DNA from: Orthonyx spaldingii
Taxonomy: Eukaryota; Chordata; Aves; Passeriformes; Orthonychidae
Reading direction: 5' to 3'
Assembly (NCBI GenBank): GCA_013397795.1
Contig: VZTJ01005968.1
Coordinates: 1-64,000 of the forward strand
DNA length: 64,000 nucleotides
Numbering within the stretch: position 1 is the stretch's first letter; the number at the start of each line of letters is the position of its first letter. Below are positions 1-11,706 of this stretch, one piece after another. The translations under genes and the position numbers were made by a program. The notes under the pieces were generated by a model, which was given only the letters and a program-made list of their open reading frames with translations, did no database searches and had not been told where the DNA came from.

Positions 1-27
1 GAAAGGAAAGGAAAGGAAAAAAATTAG
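1..27. repeat. (GAAAG)n simple repeat, cut by window edge
   Basis: The window opens in GAAAG units followed by an A run. The left end lies outside the window, so its true length is unknown. A similar purine-rich pentamer tract occurs at 39136-39349. Confidence 0.8.
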
Positions 28-2807
28 AGTGTTTTGGGAAATATTGGGATAAGTGTATTGGAAGAGCAGAGACCTTCATTCTCTCTTCATTTTCCTTCCC
101 AACTTCTCTGGAGCCAGGCAGTGCCTGTGCTGCCATCCTGACTCCAGCCATGAGGAAAGAGGGGAAGATGCAACTCAGACTCTCAGGTGAGTACAAAACT
201 CACACCCTGTGCTGCCATACTTCAGGAAGTGACCCGCTAATCGGATTTGGGATAGAATAGATGGATAAAGAAAGGCATTCAGGGCTGCAGGATAACAGCA
301 CCTGCAGGAGAGGATTGGCTTCTGCAGCCTCATGTCAGAGCAAGAATCCTCAAAGAATGGGGCAATTTAGCAAGCCAAAGAATCCTTTTAAAAAAAAAAA
401 AACTTTCACCTGGGAAGGCAGTGACAAGGAACCATCTGCAATCAGATGCAGATTCCCCTCACCTTTGTCTGGTGGAAGCAGAGGAAATCCTGCAGTGATA
501 TTACCTGTGCTAATGTGAACAGAGCTCAACCCACAGGAGAATAGGTGAGCAAATGTGGGTGCACACAAGTGTAAGCCCCAATTCAAGAATGTGTCCCTGG
601 TTGCCTGGAGGGAAAAAAACCCACTCCTGGCAAGTGGAGAATGCATTATCTCCATAATATAGCTGGGAGATACCGGAGGAAAATTCAGGATCAAATATTT
701 GTACACGGGTCCAGTTTATTAAAAGCAAATATTGACTGTTCAGTCCTTAAATATTTTAAATAATTTATTCTAAATATTTTGATACCGGAGTAAATTAATG
801 CTAAAGCATTTCTTTGTTTGTGCCAAATCAGTGCTTCCCAGTAGGAAGTTAGTCCATCCTTGCAAGCAAGCTTTCACTCTCAGTAGGCAGTCCATTTCTG
901 TAGAGTGCCATTAACTTAATTTCAAAAAGAACCAGTAAAGGTATATGGAGCAGGCAGTAATAGCATGGAAAATATCCAAAATTACTAGACCCCAGCAACA
1001 GAACTTCGATGCCATTTTCATGCACTAATAATTTGTAGTTTACATATTGAAGGTAACTATAAACTGACTACTTCCTTGGGTAAGTCTTGCAGGTAATTGC
1101 AAATATGTTGTTAGTGCTGTACCTTTCCCCATCTGAGAGCAGCATCTCCAGGAAAAACAACAGAAAGCACAATTTTCACTTTATTATCCAGAAGGGTTCT
1201 GGAGTTTCTTTGTCACCAACGATATTAAATTTACTTGTGATCAAACTATAAAAGTGTGACAATTTTTAAACTAGATTTCATAACTAGAAATTGTAACATT
1301 TTGGGTACTCTTGGCCCTCATTTAAATCAAATCTTGCCTTAATAATGCAGATTTGATGAATATGCTGAAGTACACACATGGAAAATGATATGTTCTAACA
1401 GAAAAATCTTTTAGAATTCACTTTTATTTTGGCTGAGAGATGTAGTGTGTGGAAAGAACAGTATCAACACGACAACGTTGTTTACTCTTGGGAGTAATCC
1501 AAAATAATTTGTATGACAAGTGGGACACAGACCTTCCTGTTTCTTCAAAGGTTTTCATGAAGAATTCTGTAATTCTAAATTTCTACTGCCCCAAGAGCTG
1601 CAGGTTGGATGGTTTTCATATGCACAGCACTTGCAGCAAGGAGGCTGGATTCAAAGAGATGGAACAAGGTGGTCTTTCATTGCTCCAAGGTTACCAATAT
1701 CCCCAATCTCAAACCCCTGGCACTGTTCAATCTGCTCATGGTGATGGACTTTCGGACCACGTACCCAAAAGCTTTGCTCCAGGTAAGCCAGGGGAGACAG
1801 AGATGCCCTGGAAGGTGAAGGGAGAATCTTCCCATCTGGTTAAATCCAAAGGGAAACTCCTGCTGGTTTCACTTCTCTCTGTATCAAGATCTCCTTTTGG
1901 GACAGGAGTTTTCTTAGAAAGGTGAGTAACAGAAAATCCTGGGAAAGGCTTGCAACCACTCACATACCTCATTTACACCACTCAGCCAGTGCTTTCCCTG
2001 TTCACAAAACCTACATTTCTCAGGTCAATTCATAATTTCAGAATTTTCAGTATTTGAGTCTGTGATGTTCTTTAAATTTACCCGTGTATGTCCTGTTGTA
2101 CATTTAGGAGCCCTGGAATCACTTTGGTTTCCAATCATCTTGGTTTCAAATCACTTAAAATGTTTGGTGAAAAAAAGTTATTGTGCCTTCTCTAAGGGAC
2201 CACAGAATTTTTTCTGATACATAAAATCACAGATCAAGATCAGCAATGCATCCAGACCAGCAATTAAATGGGTTCATTCTTCATCATTTTGGTAGACCAA
2301 AAAAAACTGCCCTGGAATAGGACATTGCTTGGAATATTTGGAAAGGAAAAGTTAGAAAGAGTGTGTGAGACTGAGAAGAGCCCTTGCAAAATGGGCAGTT
2401 TCCACCCGTTCTGCTGGAGCCCAGGTTTTGCTGGCTGTGCCAAGTGGAGATCCAGCAGTTGGCGGAGCAGGCAGGAGGGGATTGCAGCGCCGGGCCAGCT
2501 CCCCGTGAGGAACATTGCAAACTGCATTTGGGGCCTGAGAGCACGAGCCAGCACAACAAATTAGGGGATGTGAGCTGCAAACCACAGGACAGCATTGCTG
2601 GCCTCAAGAAAAGATATCCAGTGAGCAGGCTGTTCAGCGAGAAAAGAGGATATTAATAAAAATCCTTTTGTTCATTGACCATCCAAGGGGAGTTCACAGC
2701 AAAAGGCACTTTTTGACTGATATTTTAATTAGTAAATAATTTGACTCACAATAGGCACAAGGTTTATAGCACGGATCTCAAAGTGAGTAATTCCCTCTGT
2801 TCACCTT
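28..2807. other. Intergenic DNA, no gene recognised
   Basis: AT-rich single-copy-looking DNA. It holds a 13-base A run at 390-402 and a very AT-rich patch at about 750-790. Open frames on both strands (for example 1449-1925 plus and 2284-2607 minus) overlap one another, use no recognisable domain and look like chance. I see no mobile element signature here, and no splice-bounded exon I could defend. Confidence 0.6.
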
Positions 2808-2944
2808 CCCAACGTCCAAGGCCAGGTTGGATGGGGCTTGGACCAACCTGGTCCCATGGAAGGTGTCCCTGCCCATGGCAGGGGGTTGGAACTGAATGAT
2901 TGTGAAGGTCCCTTCCAACCCAAACCATTCTATAATTCTCTGAT
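2808..2944 (+). mobile_element. CR1 LINE, 3' end fragment
   Basis: The sequence runs from the 'aaggccaggttggatgggg' block through the CCATGGCAGGG box, then 'cccttccaacccaaaccat', and ends in the ATTCT-type tail. This is the 3' untranslated end of an avian CR1 retroposon in sense orientation, truncated at the 5' side as most CR1 copies are. It encodes no protein. Confidence 0.95.
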
Positions 2945-4552
2945 GTATCAGCCTCAATGACCTCAAGAAATCTGAGCATTGAAAGGAAGTTAAAGCCTTC
3001 CATATTTTGGAGGTATCCAATGCCTCTGGATCCAATTGTCCTGTTAAAAACAAAGTTCCATTCCTTCCAAACCAGGGCTTTTTGCAGGTGGATGTTGGAC
3101 ATGGACTCACTCCCTCCTCCATGAAGGTGAGGGAAGATGTCCCTGTATTTTCCTGTGGGTACCCTGACCCTGCCTCTCCCCAGCACACGGGAAGGGATGT
3201 AGAGGCTGAGAAGAGGAGCACAGAGTCCTAACCCTCCCGTCGGGATGCCCTGTAGGCAGCAGAGGAAATGGAGTAAGGACAAGGAAAATTGGGTTTAATA
3301 ATTGCCACTAATAAAGGGGCAAGTGCAGAGAGCCAGTTCTACGCTGTTGGCAGAATTAATTGCTCAAGGCACATTAACAGTGTATTAGTTAACACATACA
3401 CAGTGAGTAAATTGTAATTAAGCTAACTAACTAAATAATAAATACATAGACTTTGTATGGCAATCGGTCCTTGTAAAAATCCTTTCCACACCAGTGATAA
3501 TTATTGAGTCGCACAACTTAAACTGAAAAAATCCAAACTAATGCCCATATATTTTAATCTTCAAAATGGCTTGGACTGGTATTTTTATTTTTTGTATTGG
3601 TAAATGAAAGAATGATGTCATACAGCAGCATTAAGTACTATTAAACAGGCTGTAACTAACATTGGGTGCATAAATGATACATAAACTGACACTTTTATGC
3701 ACTTTGTGAAGAATTGCTTCATGGGTTATGCAATCTTTTCCAAAACAAGTTCCAAGGAATAACATCACCAGTTATGTTTCATAGCTACAAATTGGTAACT
3801 GAATTAACATTCATTTATTAAGTTTACATGGAGAACTCCTCTAATTCAAACGCTTGCAGATTATAATTTATTTTTATCCGAGGTATAATTTTTCATCTCT
3901 TGTTTTTGCCAAAGTCAATACAACCTCAGCCAAACTCTGGTTCCAGTTCTCCATTTGTACCCTCCCGTTCTTGGCTACTTACCTAGATGAGTCTTTTCTA
4001 GCTGGGAAGGTAAATAAATGAGCTTGGTTCACCAAAAAAAAAGTCGTTTGTAAAATTTTGAATTTCAACTGCGGTTCCTGAGTCAATATTGACAGCTTTA
4101 GGATCCTACTCCTGCAATTTAATAAAAAAATAGAACAGAGAATCACTTTTGCACATATGGAAACTGAACAACTGATCTGCCAGGAGAGGTTGAATATGGT
4201 ATTTTTTAATAATCTGTTTTATTTCTCCCATCCCAGTTTAATCTGCAAGTCAAATACAGGCGCACTGTGGAGTGGGACAATATGAAAAGACCTTTTCCTC
4301 ATGAATAAGCTCCATGAAAGTCCCAAAAAGGACTTGTCTTCTGGGACACAGGCTGCTGCAGCTCTGAAGAGGTTTACAGTAGCATAGAGGAGGTTAGAGG
4401 AGTCTGTCATCATAATCACATGGAATGTTGAAAAACAGGGAGAAGAAAGTGAGGAAGGAGCACATGGATAAAGAGACAGAAGAGCAGTAGAGAGGATAAG
4501 AAAAATGTTCTGGCAGATCTTGTGCAAATGAGAAGATAATTAAGGAACTAAT
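2945..4552. other. Intergenic DNA, no gene recognised
   Basis: AT-rich sequence. From about 3300 to 3900 it is rich in TAATTA/ATTAA-type words and almost free of CpG, which is the texture often seen in conserved non-coding DNA, but one sequence alone cannot show conservation. No reading frame or repeat is convincing. Confidence 0.5.
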
Positions 4553-4737
4553 TGTTGCCCAGAGAGGTTGTGGATTCCCCATCCCTGGCATCGTCCCAGG
4601 CCAGGTTGGGCACTGGGGCTTGGAGCACCCTGAGACAGTGGAAGGTGTCCCTGCCATGGCAGGGGATGGGACTGAATGAGCTTTAAGGTCCTTTCCAACC
4701 CAAACCATTCTGGGATTCTGTGATTCTGCAATTCTCT
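4553..4737 (+). mobile_element. CR1 LINE, 3' end fragment
   Basis: It starts at 'ttgcccagagaggttgtgg', passes the gene-terminal 'ccatccctggca' and 'caggccaggttgggcactg' blocks, the CCATGGCAGGG box and the 'ctttaaggtcctttccaac' block. It ends in a three-unit ATTCTG(G/T)G-type tail, so the 3' end is complete and the 5' end truncated. Confidence 0.96.
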
Positions 4738-5467
4738 AAACACTGCAGCCAGTAAGGGCCTTCCTGCAGGCACTGGAGCCAGATTTGGGTGAGGATTCAA
4801 CAGTTTAACCTGATAGAAAATCATTACTGGGAGCAATTTTTGTGGGAATCTTTACATTCCTGGCTCAAAAGAAAATACTCCTACTAAAAATCTCCTCATT
4901 GAAAGAGGTCCTCACTAAATGGATGGTGACACAAATCTAAATTTGTCCTTAACAGATGGTTAAAGACTTCATGGAACCAGTTACAGAAAATAATCTCAGA
5001 TTGAGATGATTCATTTCAAATTAAAAGGAAAGACAAATAAACCTCCACAAGTTCAGTTTTCCTATAGCAAAAGGGGAAATGTGGTAAAGTGCCAAGGCAT
5101 GAAGTTATTGGGCCTGCAGAGATCACAGAGCAGGAGGTCACAACTCCTGCATCCCTGGCAGGGTGCAGTGATGTAGAAATTCCCCTGAGGCAGTTTTCCT
5201 CATGGATTCTGATGTCCCAGGGTCCTACAAGGTACAGACACAGGTTCTGGCCCAAAATTCTGTCTAATCAGTCACATTAACTAATCCTTCCTTTGTTGTA
5301 CTCCCCATTACTCACTTGTTCCAGATCCTTCCAGATTTTTTATCTTCCAAACTCTGAAAACCAGTCATTTCTTAAAATTGAAGAGAAAAGGAGTTATTGG
5401 AGAATAAATCCACCCTATTTCATTGCAAAATCATTTAACCAATTATTTTCTTTGATCATTTAAGCAT
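4738..5467. other. Intergenic DNA, nothing recognised
   Basis: No mobile element, RNA gene or convincing exon. The open frames in 5016-5280 overlap on opposite strands and have no domain. Confidence 0.5.
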
Positions 5468-5648
5468 CGGAAAGGGCTGCCCAGGAAGGTTTGGAGTCCC
5501 CACCCCTAGAGGTATCCAAGGAAGGCCTGGACATGGCACTCAGTGTCCTGGACTGGTGACAAGATAGGGATCAGTCACCGGTTGGACTCAATGATCTGGG
5601 AGGCCTTTTCCAACCTAAATAATTCTGGGATTCTGGGATTCTATGAAT
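5468..5648 (+). mobile_element. CR1 LINE, 3' end of the 'ATGGCACT' tail type
   Basis: The order is 'gggctgcccaggaaggttt', 'ggagtccccacccctagag', 'ggacatggcactcagtg', 'ggttggactcaatgatctg', 'ccttttccaacctaaat' and an ATTCTGGG/ATTCTATG tail. This is the second class of avian CR1 3' end in the window (the type usually called CR1-X/Y), distinct from the CCATGGCAGGG class. Subfamily naming is tentative. Confidence 0.92.
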
Positions 5649-6654
5649 CAATCAGACCTTCTTCCATGTGCCTAGGTGCTGATGGTTAGAGCAAGGCCGA
5701 GGTGAGTGGGACCAAGGTGCAGAAACAACCAGGTGACCTGTGGCACGCAGGAGAACAGGTAACCAGGCATGATTGAACACTTTGGATCTATTAAACCTGT
5801 CAAACATGGCTGAAATGTGAACTTGGCTGATAAATCATTCCAGAGTGTGTCTTGCATGGACTGAAAGGAGAGGGAAATGAAATATATAAAAAAGCCATCA
5901 AGATGGAAATTATTCTTTAACCTCCACAGCCTTTAAAGTGTTTCTCAAAGCCTAGTGATACCTTGCCATTTATCTGATTTAATGCACATTTGTTCAGGTT
6001 GGCCTGGGCCAGGGGGTCCTCTTTCTTCCCAGACAATTTCCATAGTTGGGAGAAGGATGTTTCAACCAAATCCAAGCAGATTCTCTTAAGCAATGTACCT
6101 ACCATTAGGGAAAGTAGAAATTTGTGAGTTTAGAAGACTTTATCATTAAAAATCCCTAGTTTAGCCTAGAAAACAGTGGAGTTTTATATCAAAAGTTGAT
6201 GTCTTGCTTTTTCTTCTGTTGATTTTACCTTCTTTCCATTGCAAAAGCAGAGCTGTCACAGTAAAGATGTGTTGATGCCTTTTAGGCTGTTACTGGGAAA
6301 AATAATTATAAATCTGCCAAATACCACCAAAAAAAGTTGAATTTAACTATTCTGTTTCTCTATTTCCCAAATTCAGGGTTGAACTTCAAAGCCTTGTGGG
6401 ACTATTTACAGAAGGCAGTCAGGATTCTGCTTCTTCAAAAAGAAAACCAAGGATATAAAATATAGCACAGATACGTTGAGAGGACTTCAAGATATGAAAT
6501 GGAAAAGTATTCTATGTATTACTCCAAAAATGAGCACTTATACAAAGCAGTTTGAAGACATTATTTTGGATTTTCATTGTTTCTTGTAGCTGCTGTGTAA
6601 TCCAATGGATTAGATCATCCAGGGCTCTAAATGAAACCCAGAAATTCCTTTCTT
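5649..6654. other. Intergenic DNA, nothing recognised
   Basis: AT-rich sequence between two CR1 copies. The short open frames at 5672-6105 on the minus strand have no domain or splice context. The boundary with the old CR1 downstream is blurred; homology could begin up to about 60 bp earlier than given. Confidence 0.5.
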
Positions 6655-7418
6655 TGTCAGTGCTGGAGAACATCCCACACAGGGTCCCAGCTGGATCTGT
6701 CCTGGATCCGATGCTATTCAATATTTCATTAACAACTTGGATGACAGAAGAGAGAACAGATTTTGGATGACACTGAAGTGGGAAAGATCGCGAGTATTAA
6801 GATTCCAAATTATTTTGGAGCAGCATCCTAATGTTGACATTTAATAAAGATGAGTGTGAGGCACTATATATAGGAGAAAAAATCCAATCCACACAAATAC
6901 AATGGTGGAAGTGGTGTTACAGAAAGGCAAAGAACTTTCTGGGATCTCTGCAGAGCACCATTAAAGCCATAATGAAAATAAAGCGGCTGTTTCCTGGCAT
7001 TAGCCTTTAAAAATAAGATGAAGAAAAACTGGGGGAAAGTGCAGAAGAGAATAATAGGAAATCATAAACATTTCAAAAAAGCTGTGATGAGTTTGCTTAG
7101 TCTAGAGAGAATAAGGAGACCCTCAATACTATTTTAATTTTAAATATATTTATGGACATGCATATGAAAGCAAATATATGTAAATCTTTATTTTAAATAA
7201 GGTGACAAGCACTTTTTTTCTGTGTCCAAACAGTGCTGGACAAGAAGTAACAGGTTTTAGCTCGCAGGAAAGGAGTTTTTCTATCGGAAAGGATAATTAG
7301 GCACTGGAGCAAATTACCAGGGGAGATTGTGAAACTCACTGGCAATTTTGAAGAACAGATTAGACATGCATCTGCCAACACTCATGTAATTTTAGTTGGT
7401 CCTGGTCCAGGGCACAGA
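6655..7418 (+). mobile_element. Ancient CR1 LINE, decayed ORF2 end plus 3' UTR
   Basis: A strongly diverged but colinear CR1. Near 6680-6745 the translation retains the reverse-transcriptase motif context (a PAGSVLDPMLFNISL stretch, equivalent to the family's PQGSVLGP.LFNIF). At 6840-6905 follows the 'tttaataaagatgagtgtg' block. Around 7025-7100 lies 'ggggaaagtgcagaagaga', and at 7290-7400 comes 'gataattaggcactggagc' then 'gaagaacagattagacatg'. The modern CCATGGCAGGG box is absent, so it belongs to an old amniote CR1 lineage rather than the young avian ones. Frames are broken by stops and indels; it cannot be functional. Confidence 0.85.
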
Positions 7419-7820
7419 AGGAAAAGGGCCCGGATCCATCTTGCCTGATGGGAGAGACACCGAACTCTGGGAACTGGCCTTCCTGGGAGCCTCTGATGGG
7501 CCATTTGAAGTGCAGAGGTGTTAAATTCTGTCTATTGTGGAGCCAGAGGTGACTGCATTCCTCATCCACTTGCTGGAGTCAGCTGGAATCAATCTGAACA
7601 TGGGCATATTCCAGCATGGAATCCGGCTTAACACCCCCTCCACCCCACCAGCTTCTCAGGGCTTCTCTATGTATTGAATCAAATATCCTGAATGGGAATC
7701 AATTCCCAACACAGGGAGGAAAACAGACATCCAGGATATATGGATTTATTTTTGCATATATCCTTTTATCTGAATGGATTACTTCTGCACCCAAAACCAC
7801 AGGTCTCAGGCCGGTGCAGT
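7419..7820. other. Intergenic DNA between old CR1 and minisatellite
   Basis: No gene seen. It includes a C-rich 'cccctccaccccaccagc' patch near 7634. Confidence 0.5.
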
Positions 7821-7961
7821 CAAAATAAAGAGTTACAGTCTAAAATTAAGACTTAGAGTTTAAGATAAAGAGTTACAGCTTAAAATAAAAAGTTGCAGTT
7901 TAAAATAAAGAGTTGCAACCTGGGATAGTGGAATGCAGTTTAAAAATAAAGACTTCCAAGT
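7821..7961 (+). repeat. 20-bp-unit minisatellite, about 7 copies
   Basis: Seven tandem units of exactly 20 bp are in register: 7821-7840, 7841-7860, 7861-7880, 7881-7900, 7901-7920, 7921-7940 and 7941-7961. The unit consensus is close to TAAAATAAAGAGTTACAGTT. The fourth and fifth units switch to AGTTGCA, and the sixth is the most diverged. All spacing is preserved, which indicates recent tandem expansion followed by point mutation. Confidence 0.9.
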
Positions 7962-9036
7962 TCCATCTCAGCCATTTGTGTAATATTCAGCAATCAACTA
8001 AAAATAAGAGTGTAAAAAACCAAAAGTGGTTCTGTGCCTCAAAATAAAATGAGTTTTGTCATGGCAGCTGTACCTGGGTACCTACAGTTTCCACAGACAT
8101 CCAGCACAATCCCTGCTAAGCAATCCCTGTGGGATTCCTTGGCAGGATGCCGTAAAGAAATAGAAATTTTCAAATATTCCCTCCTTCTCTAGTAATAATA
8201 TTTTATAATAATTTTGTGTTACTACATTGAAACGCCCCCAAAAATCCCCTTGCATATGCAACAGGGGTATATTCCCTAAATAACAGCCAGGGCTTAAAAT
8301 GTCTGTCCAGGAATTCTGCCCTTTGCTTCCAGACTAAATGCTCCTACACGGCCTCCTCGCTGGCCAGGCCCGTGCCCATCTGCCGGGATGGCGCGGTGCC
8401 CGTGGCAGGTCGCCGTGCCAGCTTCCCTGGGTCAGGGATGCCAGGATATGACAGCAGTAGATGGACAACCTGCCTCGTGCTGCCACCCTCTCCCTTCCAA
8501 AATCAGCTCTCCTCAGGCTGGTTCCGCGCATCAGGGATCAGGCAGCAAATGGAAAATACCTGAGGGGAGCGGGAAACATGAAAGGTTTGGAGGTATTTGC
8601 TCTTTCCAAAAAATCAGGTTTCTAGGAAACATAGAAAGCTCATTTGGGATGTAAGATATTATAAAAATATTGCCCACAGGAATGCTCTGAAAGCAAACCT
8701 TTGGCAGGGTTTCAGTAGCTGCATTAGGCAACTTGTGGGCAAAAGGATTGCTCCCAGCTCTTCCTGGCCAGGACTTCCATTTGTGTGGGAAGTGCCTCTC
8801 TTCCTCCAGACTAATTAATAAACCAACAGTATTGACAGGCTGCATCACCCGGAACGGGGTCAGTGCAGCAGGGCCCACGGCACGGGGGTGAGGATGCTCA
8901 GCTCTGTCTGGCTCCAGGAGCAGCTCCTGCCCTGCCCAGGTGGGATCAGAGGGACGCCGGTACCTCAGAGGGGCTTTGGACAGAGGCACCGGATTTTGTC
9001 ACCTCATGATCAGGGCTTATGCACTAAGTCAAGGGA
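7962..9036. other. Intergenic DNA with a CpG-richer patch
   Basis: The stretch around 8340-8540 is GC-rich with several CpGs, against an AT-rich surround. Several overlapping short open frames on both strands result from that composition. I do not see a promoter, exon or repeat that can be defended. Confidence 0.45.
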
Positions 9037-9170
9037 AGGCACAGGTTGGACTGGGCTTGGAGCAACCTGGGATAGTGGAAGGTGTCCCTGCCCATGGCAA
9101 GGGGTGGAACTGGATGGGCTTTAAGGTCCCTCAGAGAATCAACCCAGCCCAAACCAGTCTGGGATTCCCA
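9037..9170 (+). mobile_element. CR1 LINE, 3' end fragment
   Basis: From 'aggcacaggttggactggg' through the CCATGGCAAGGG box and 'gggctttaaggtccc', then a short extra segment ('tcagagaatcaa') before 'cccaaaccagtctgggatt'. The extra bases inside the terminal block are a small insertion or duplication of the element's own 'cagagaatc' tail sequence. Confidence 0.9.
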
Positions 9171-11391
9171 TCCGAACTCTAACAACCCTTGCACTTTTCC
9201 CCTGGCAGTTCCAGCTCTTCTGGAGGATACCCATCTTCCCCCCAAAAATCAGAATGGCAAATCAGAGCAAGAAGAATCCTAATGAAATAGTGTTAATATT
9301 TCCTCCAGGAGGAAATACCTTCCTGAGGAACCTTGTCAAGAGTGCCCCTGGTCGAGTCCTGCAAGGCTGTGCCTCAGCCCCAAAGACCCCACGTGCGCAT
9401 TCTCAGCCATGTAGAAAATTATCCCCCGCAAAGCCAGTCATGTATCAAACACCACATTCCTGGCTGTTTTCCGGAGCCTGACATGCGGGAAGGTGGACAC
9501 GCCGGGAGATAGAACGAGTGTAGATCATTACAGGAACCACAAAGGGCGCGACTGTGAGTGATGGCACCGTAATGGAAAGCCGGGATGTGACAGCGGGAAC
9601 GCCGCGCGCCTGAGCCGCGGCTCCCAGTGATCCTGCACAGCCCACAGACACAACTCGTCCGATAATCCATCATCGATCCCGCTCTTGGGCTGACCCTGGA
9701 ACGTCTGCCTACCTTTCAGGCACCTGTGACATTACTTGAAAATTCAGGGGACAAGGTGAAAGTGTAAAGCAACAAAAAGCCACGTATGGATTGAATAACC
9801 CCCTCCGTGTTTCCTGTATCCATATTCACCTTCCCCTGCCATCACCTCCTTTTATATCATGGGTTATTATCTATATTTCCATAGCATAAGAGCTCAACAC
9901 TAAGATCAAAGCTCCACTGTGCCAATCACAGGAGCTGATGCCTTACAAAGAACCAAAGCCAGTGATCTGGGGTGAAATGTGGGGATAGGGGCAAGTTGCC
10001 CCAAGTGCCATCTGTGCCTGGGCACAGGTCTGAATGGCACCGTGGCTGAGGGCACAGTAATGCTTTCCATCCTTTCCAGCCATACAAGTAAAGGAAACCA
10101 TCCTGCTTTATTTTATTAAAGTCATATGTTATTCTGGAATTCTGTGTTGCTGTTATTCTGCCTGCTTAGTCTGGCAGTCTAAGTATATTTGAAAACCAAT
10201 AAAATAAAATATTACCAAAAAACATAATACTCTAGAAATCCACTCCCTTCTGTAATTACAGTTTAATGTCTAACATACTTTGTGCTTCACATTCAGCAAA
10301 CTTTGATACAGTACTTAGACAGAAATTATGGTGCACCAGAGTAACATACATTTGCTGGCAATGAAAATGGGAAATAATTTCTCTTTTATAATTAGGGGAT
10401 GTCTGCAGGATGGAGGTGCTATTTGTTTGTCATCACAGAATATGCCTGCCTTGTGTCAGGCAATCAGTTTGACATGTGGAGTTAACTTTAGGTTATCCAG
10501 ACAAGGCACAGGCATTTGTTCTCCATTTTCTCTTCTGTCTCACAGCAAGTCCAAACGGGAACCTTTCCTGGGCATGTTAGAGAAGGGCAGCATTTTCTTG
10601 TAAGGAATGTTTGTTTGCTGTTTTTTTCAATCTCTTATTCTCAAAAATACTCTCTTAGCAAAACCACAAAGAGACATATTCCTGAGCCACTTGAAGTAGG
10701 AGACCGCAAACTTTAACAATCAAAATAATACAAATTGCAGCTCTATTATGATGGGGAAAAACTTGGGGTTTGCTCTTTTGCCAGCATTTGTGGCATATTT
10801 TGAGACATGATGTTGGTAACATAGACCGTGTGAATAAAGTTTGGAAGGCATCATCTTTTAATTGAATGGCTCCAGCAGTAATTATTATTTGGTCTCTCAT
10901 TAATTAACAATTTACAAATGGCAGCCAGCACAGTATGGTTAAATTACTTCTTCAAGATGACTTAAAGCTGGAAAAGAGTTGCAATTATTTTCTATCAGAA
11001 TTTTGCCTCTTTTTTTACTGGAAGTTTGCCTTTGACCCTGTAAAAGAATTCAGAGATTGATGGGGAAAGAAAAAAAAGAAATTGTGACATCTATGTCCTT
11101 CCTATTAAAGTTTCCCAGTGTGTTCACAGGCAATTTCCCACCTCCAGGAGCAGACAGTAATCACAGCTGAACAGTGTTTTAAAATCCAGTCTTCTTCACT
11201 TGTTTAGGTCCAGGAAAATAAGTTTAACTCTCAGGTTTCTCTTCTTTACACAACCAGAGCAGACAGCACATGGCTTCCTTCAATACAGCCATTCCCAGTG
11301 ATTCCAGTACTGTACCAGGATCAGCAGAGCTGGGCAATCCCTGGCTCTTCTCCTGCTGAATTCAGTCAATGATTCAATTATTAAATCAGCA
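9171..11391. other. Intergenic DNA with a CpG cluster near 9.6 kb
   Basis: A compact CpG-rich patch lies at about 9540-9680, containing GCGCG and CCGCGG words. The rest is AT-rich. Open frames around 9419-9673 on the minus strand coincide with this patch and look like a composition effect. From 10200 to 11200 the sequence is AT-rich and repeat-free. Confidence 0.45.
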
Positions 11392-11706
11392 GATCATAGA
11401 ATTGTGGAAAGGTTCAGGTTGGAAGGGACCTCAAAACCCACCCAGTGCCACCTCCTGCCATGGGCAGGGACACCTTCCACTGTCCCAGGCTGCTCCAAGC
11501 CCTGTTGTCCAGCCTTGCCTTGGGCACTGCCAGGGATCCAGGGGCAGCCACAGCTTCTCTGGGCACCCTGTGCCAGGGCCTTCCCACTCTCACAGGGAAC
11601 AATTTCTTCCCAATATCCAACCTAAACCTACTCTTTGTGAGATTGAAGTCATTTCCCCTTGTCCTGTCACTCCAGGCTCTTGTAAATAATTTCTCTCCAG
11701 ATATTT
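11392..11706 (-). mobile_element. CR1 LINE, 3' end, antisense
   Basis: Read on the plus strand it begins with the reversed tail ('agatcatagaattgtgg'), then 'ggttggaagggacctcaaa', 'gccatgggcagggacacct', 'gatccaggggcagccacag' and 'ggaacaatttcttcccaat', ending around 'cttgtcctgtcactccagg'. This is a 315-bp 5'-truncated CR1 inserted in the minus orientation with a complete 3' end. Confidence 0.96.
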
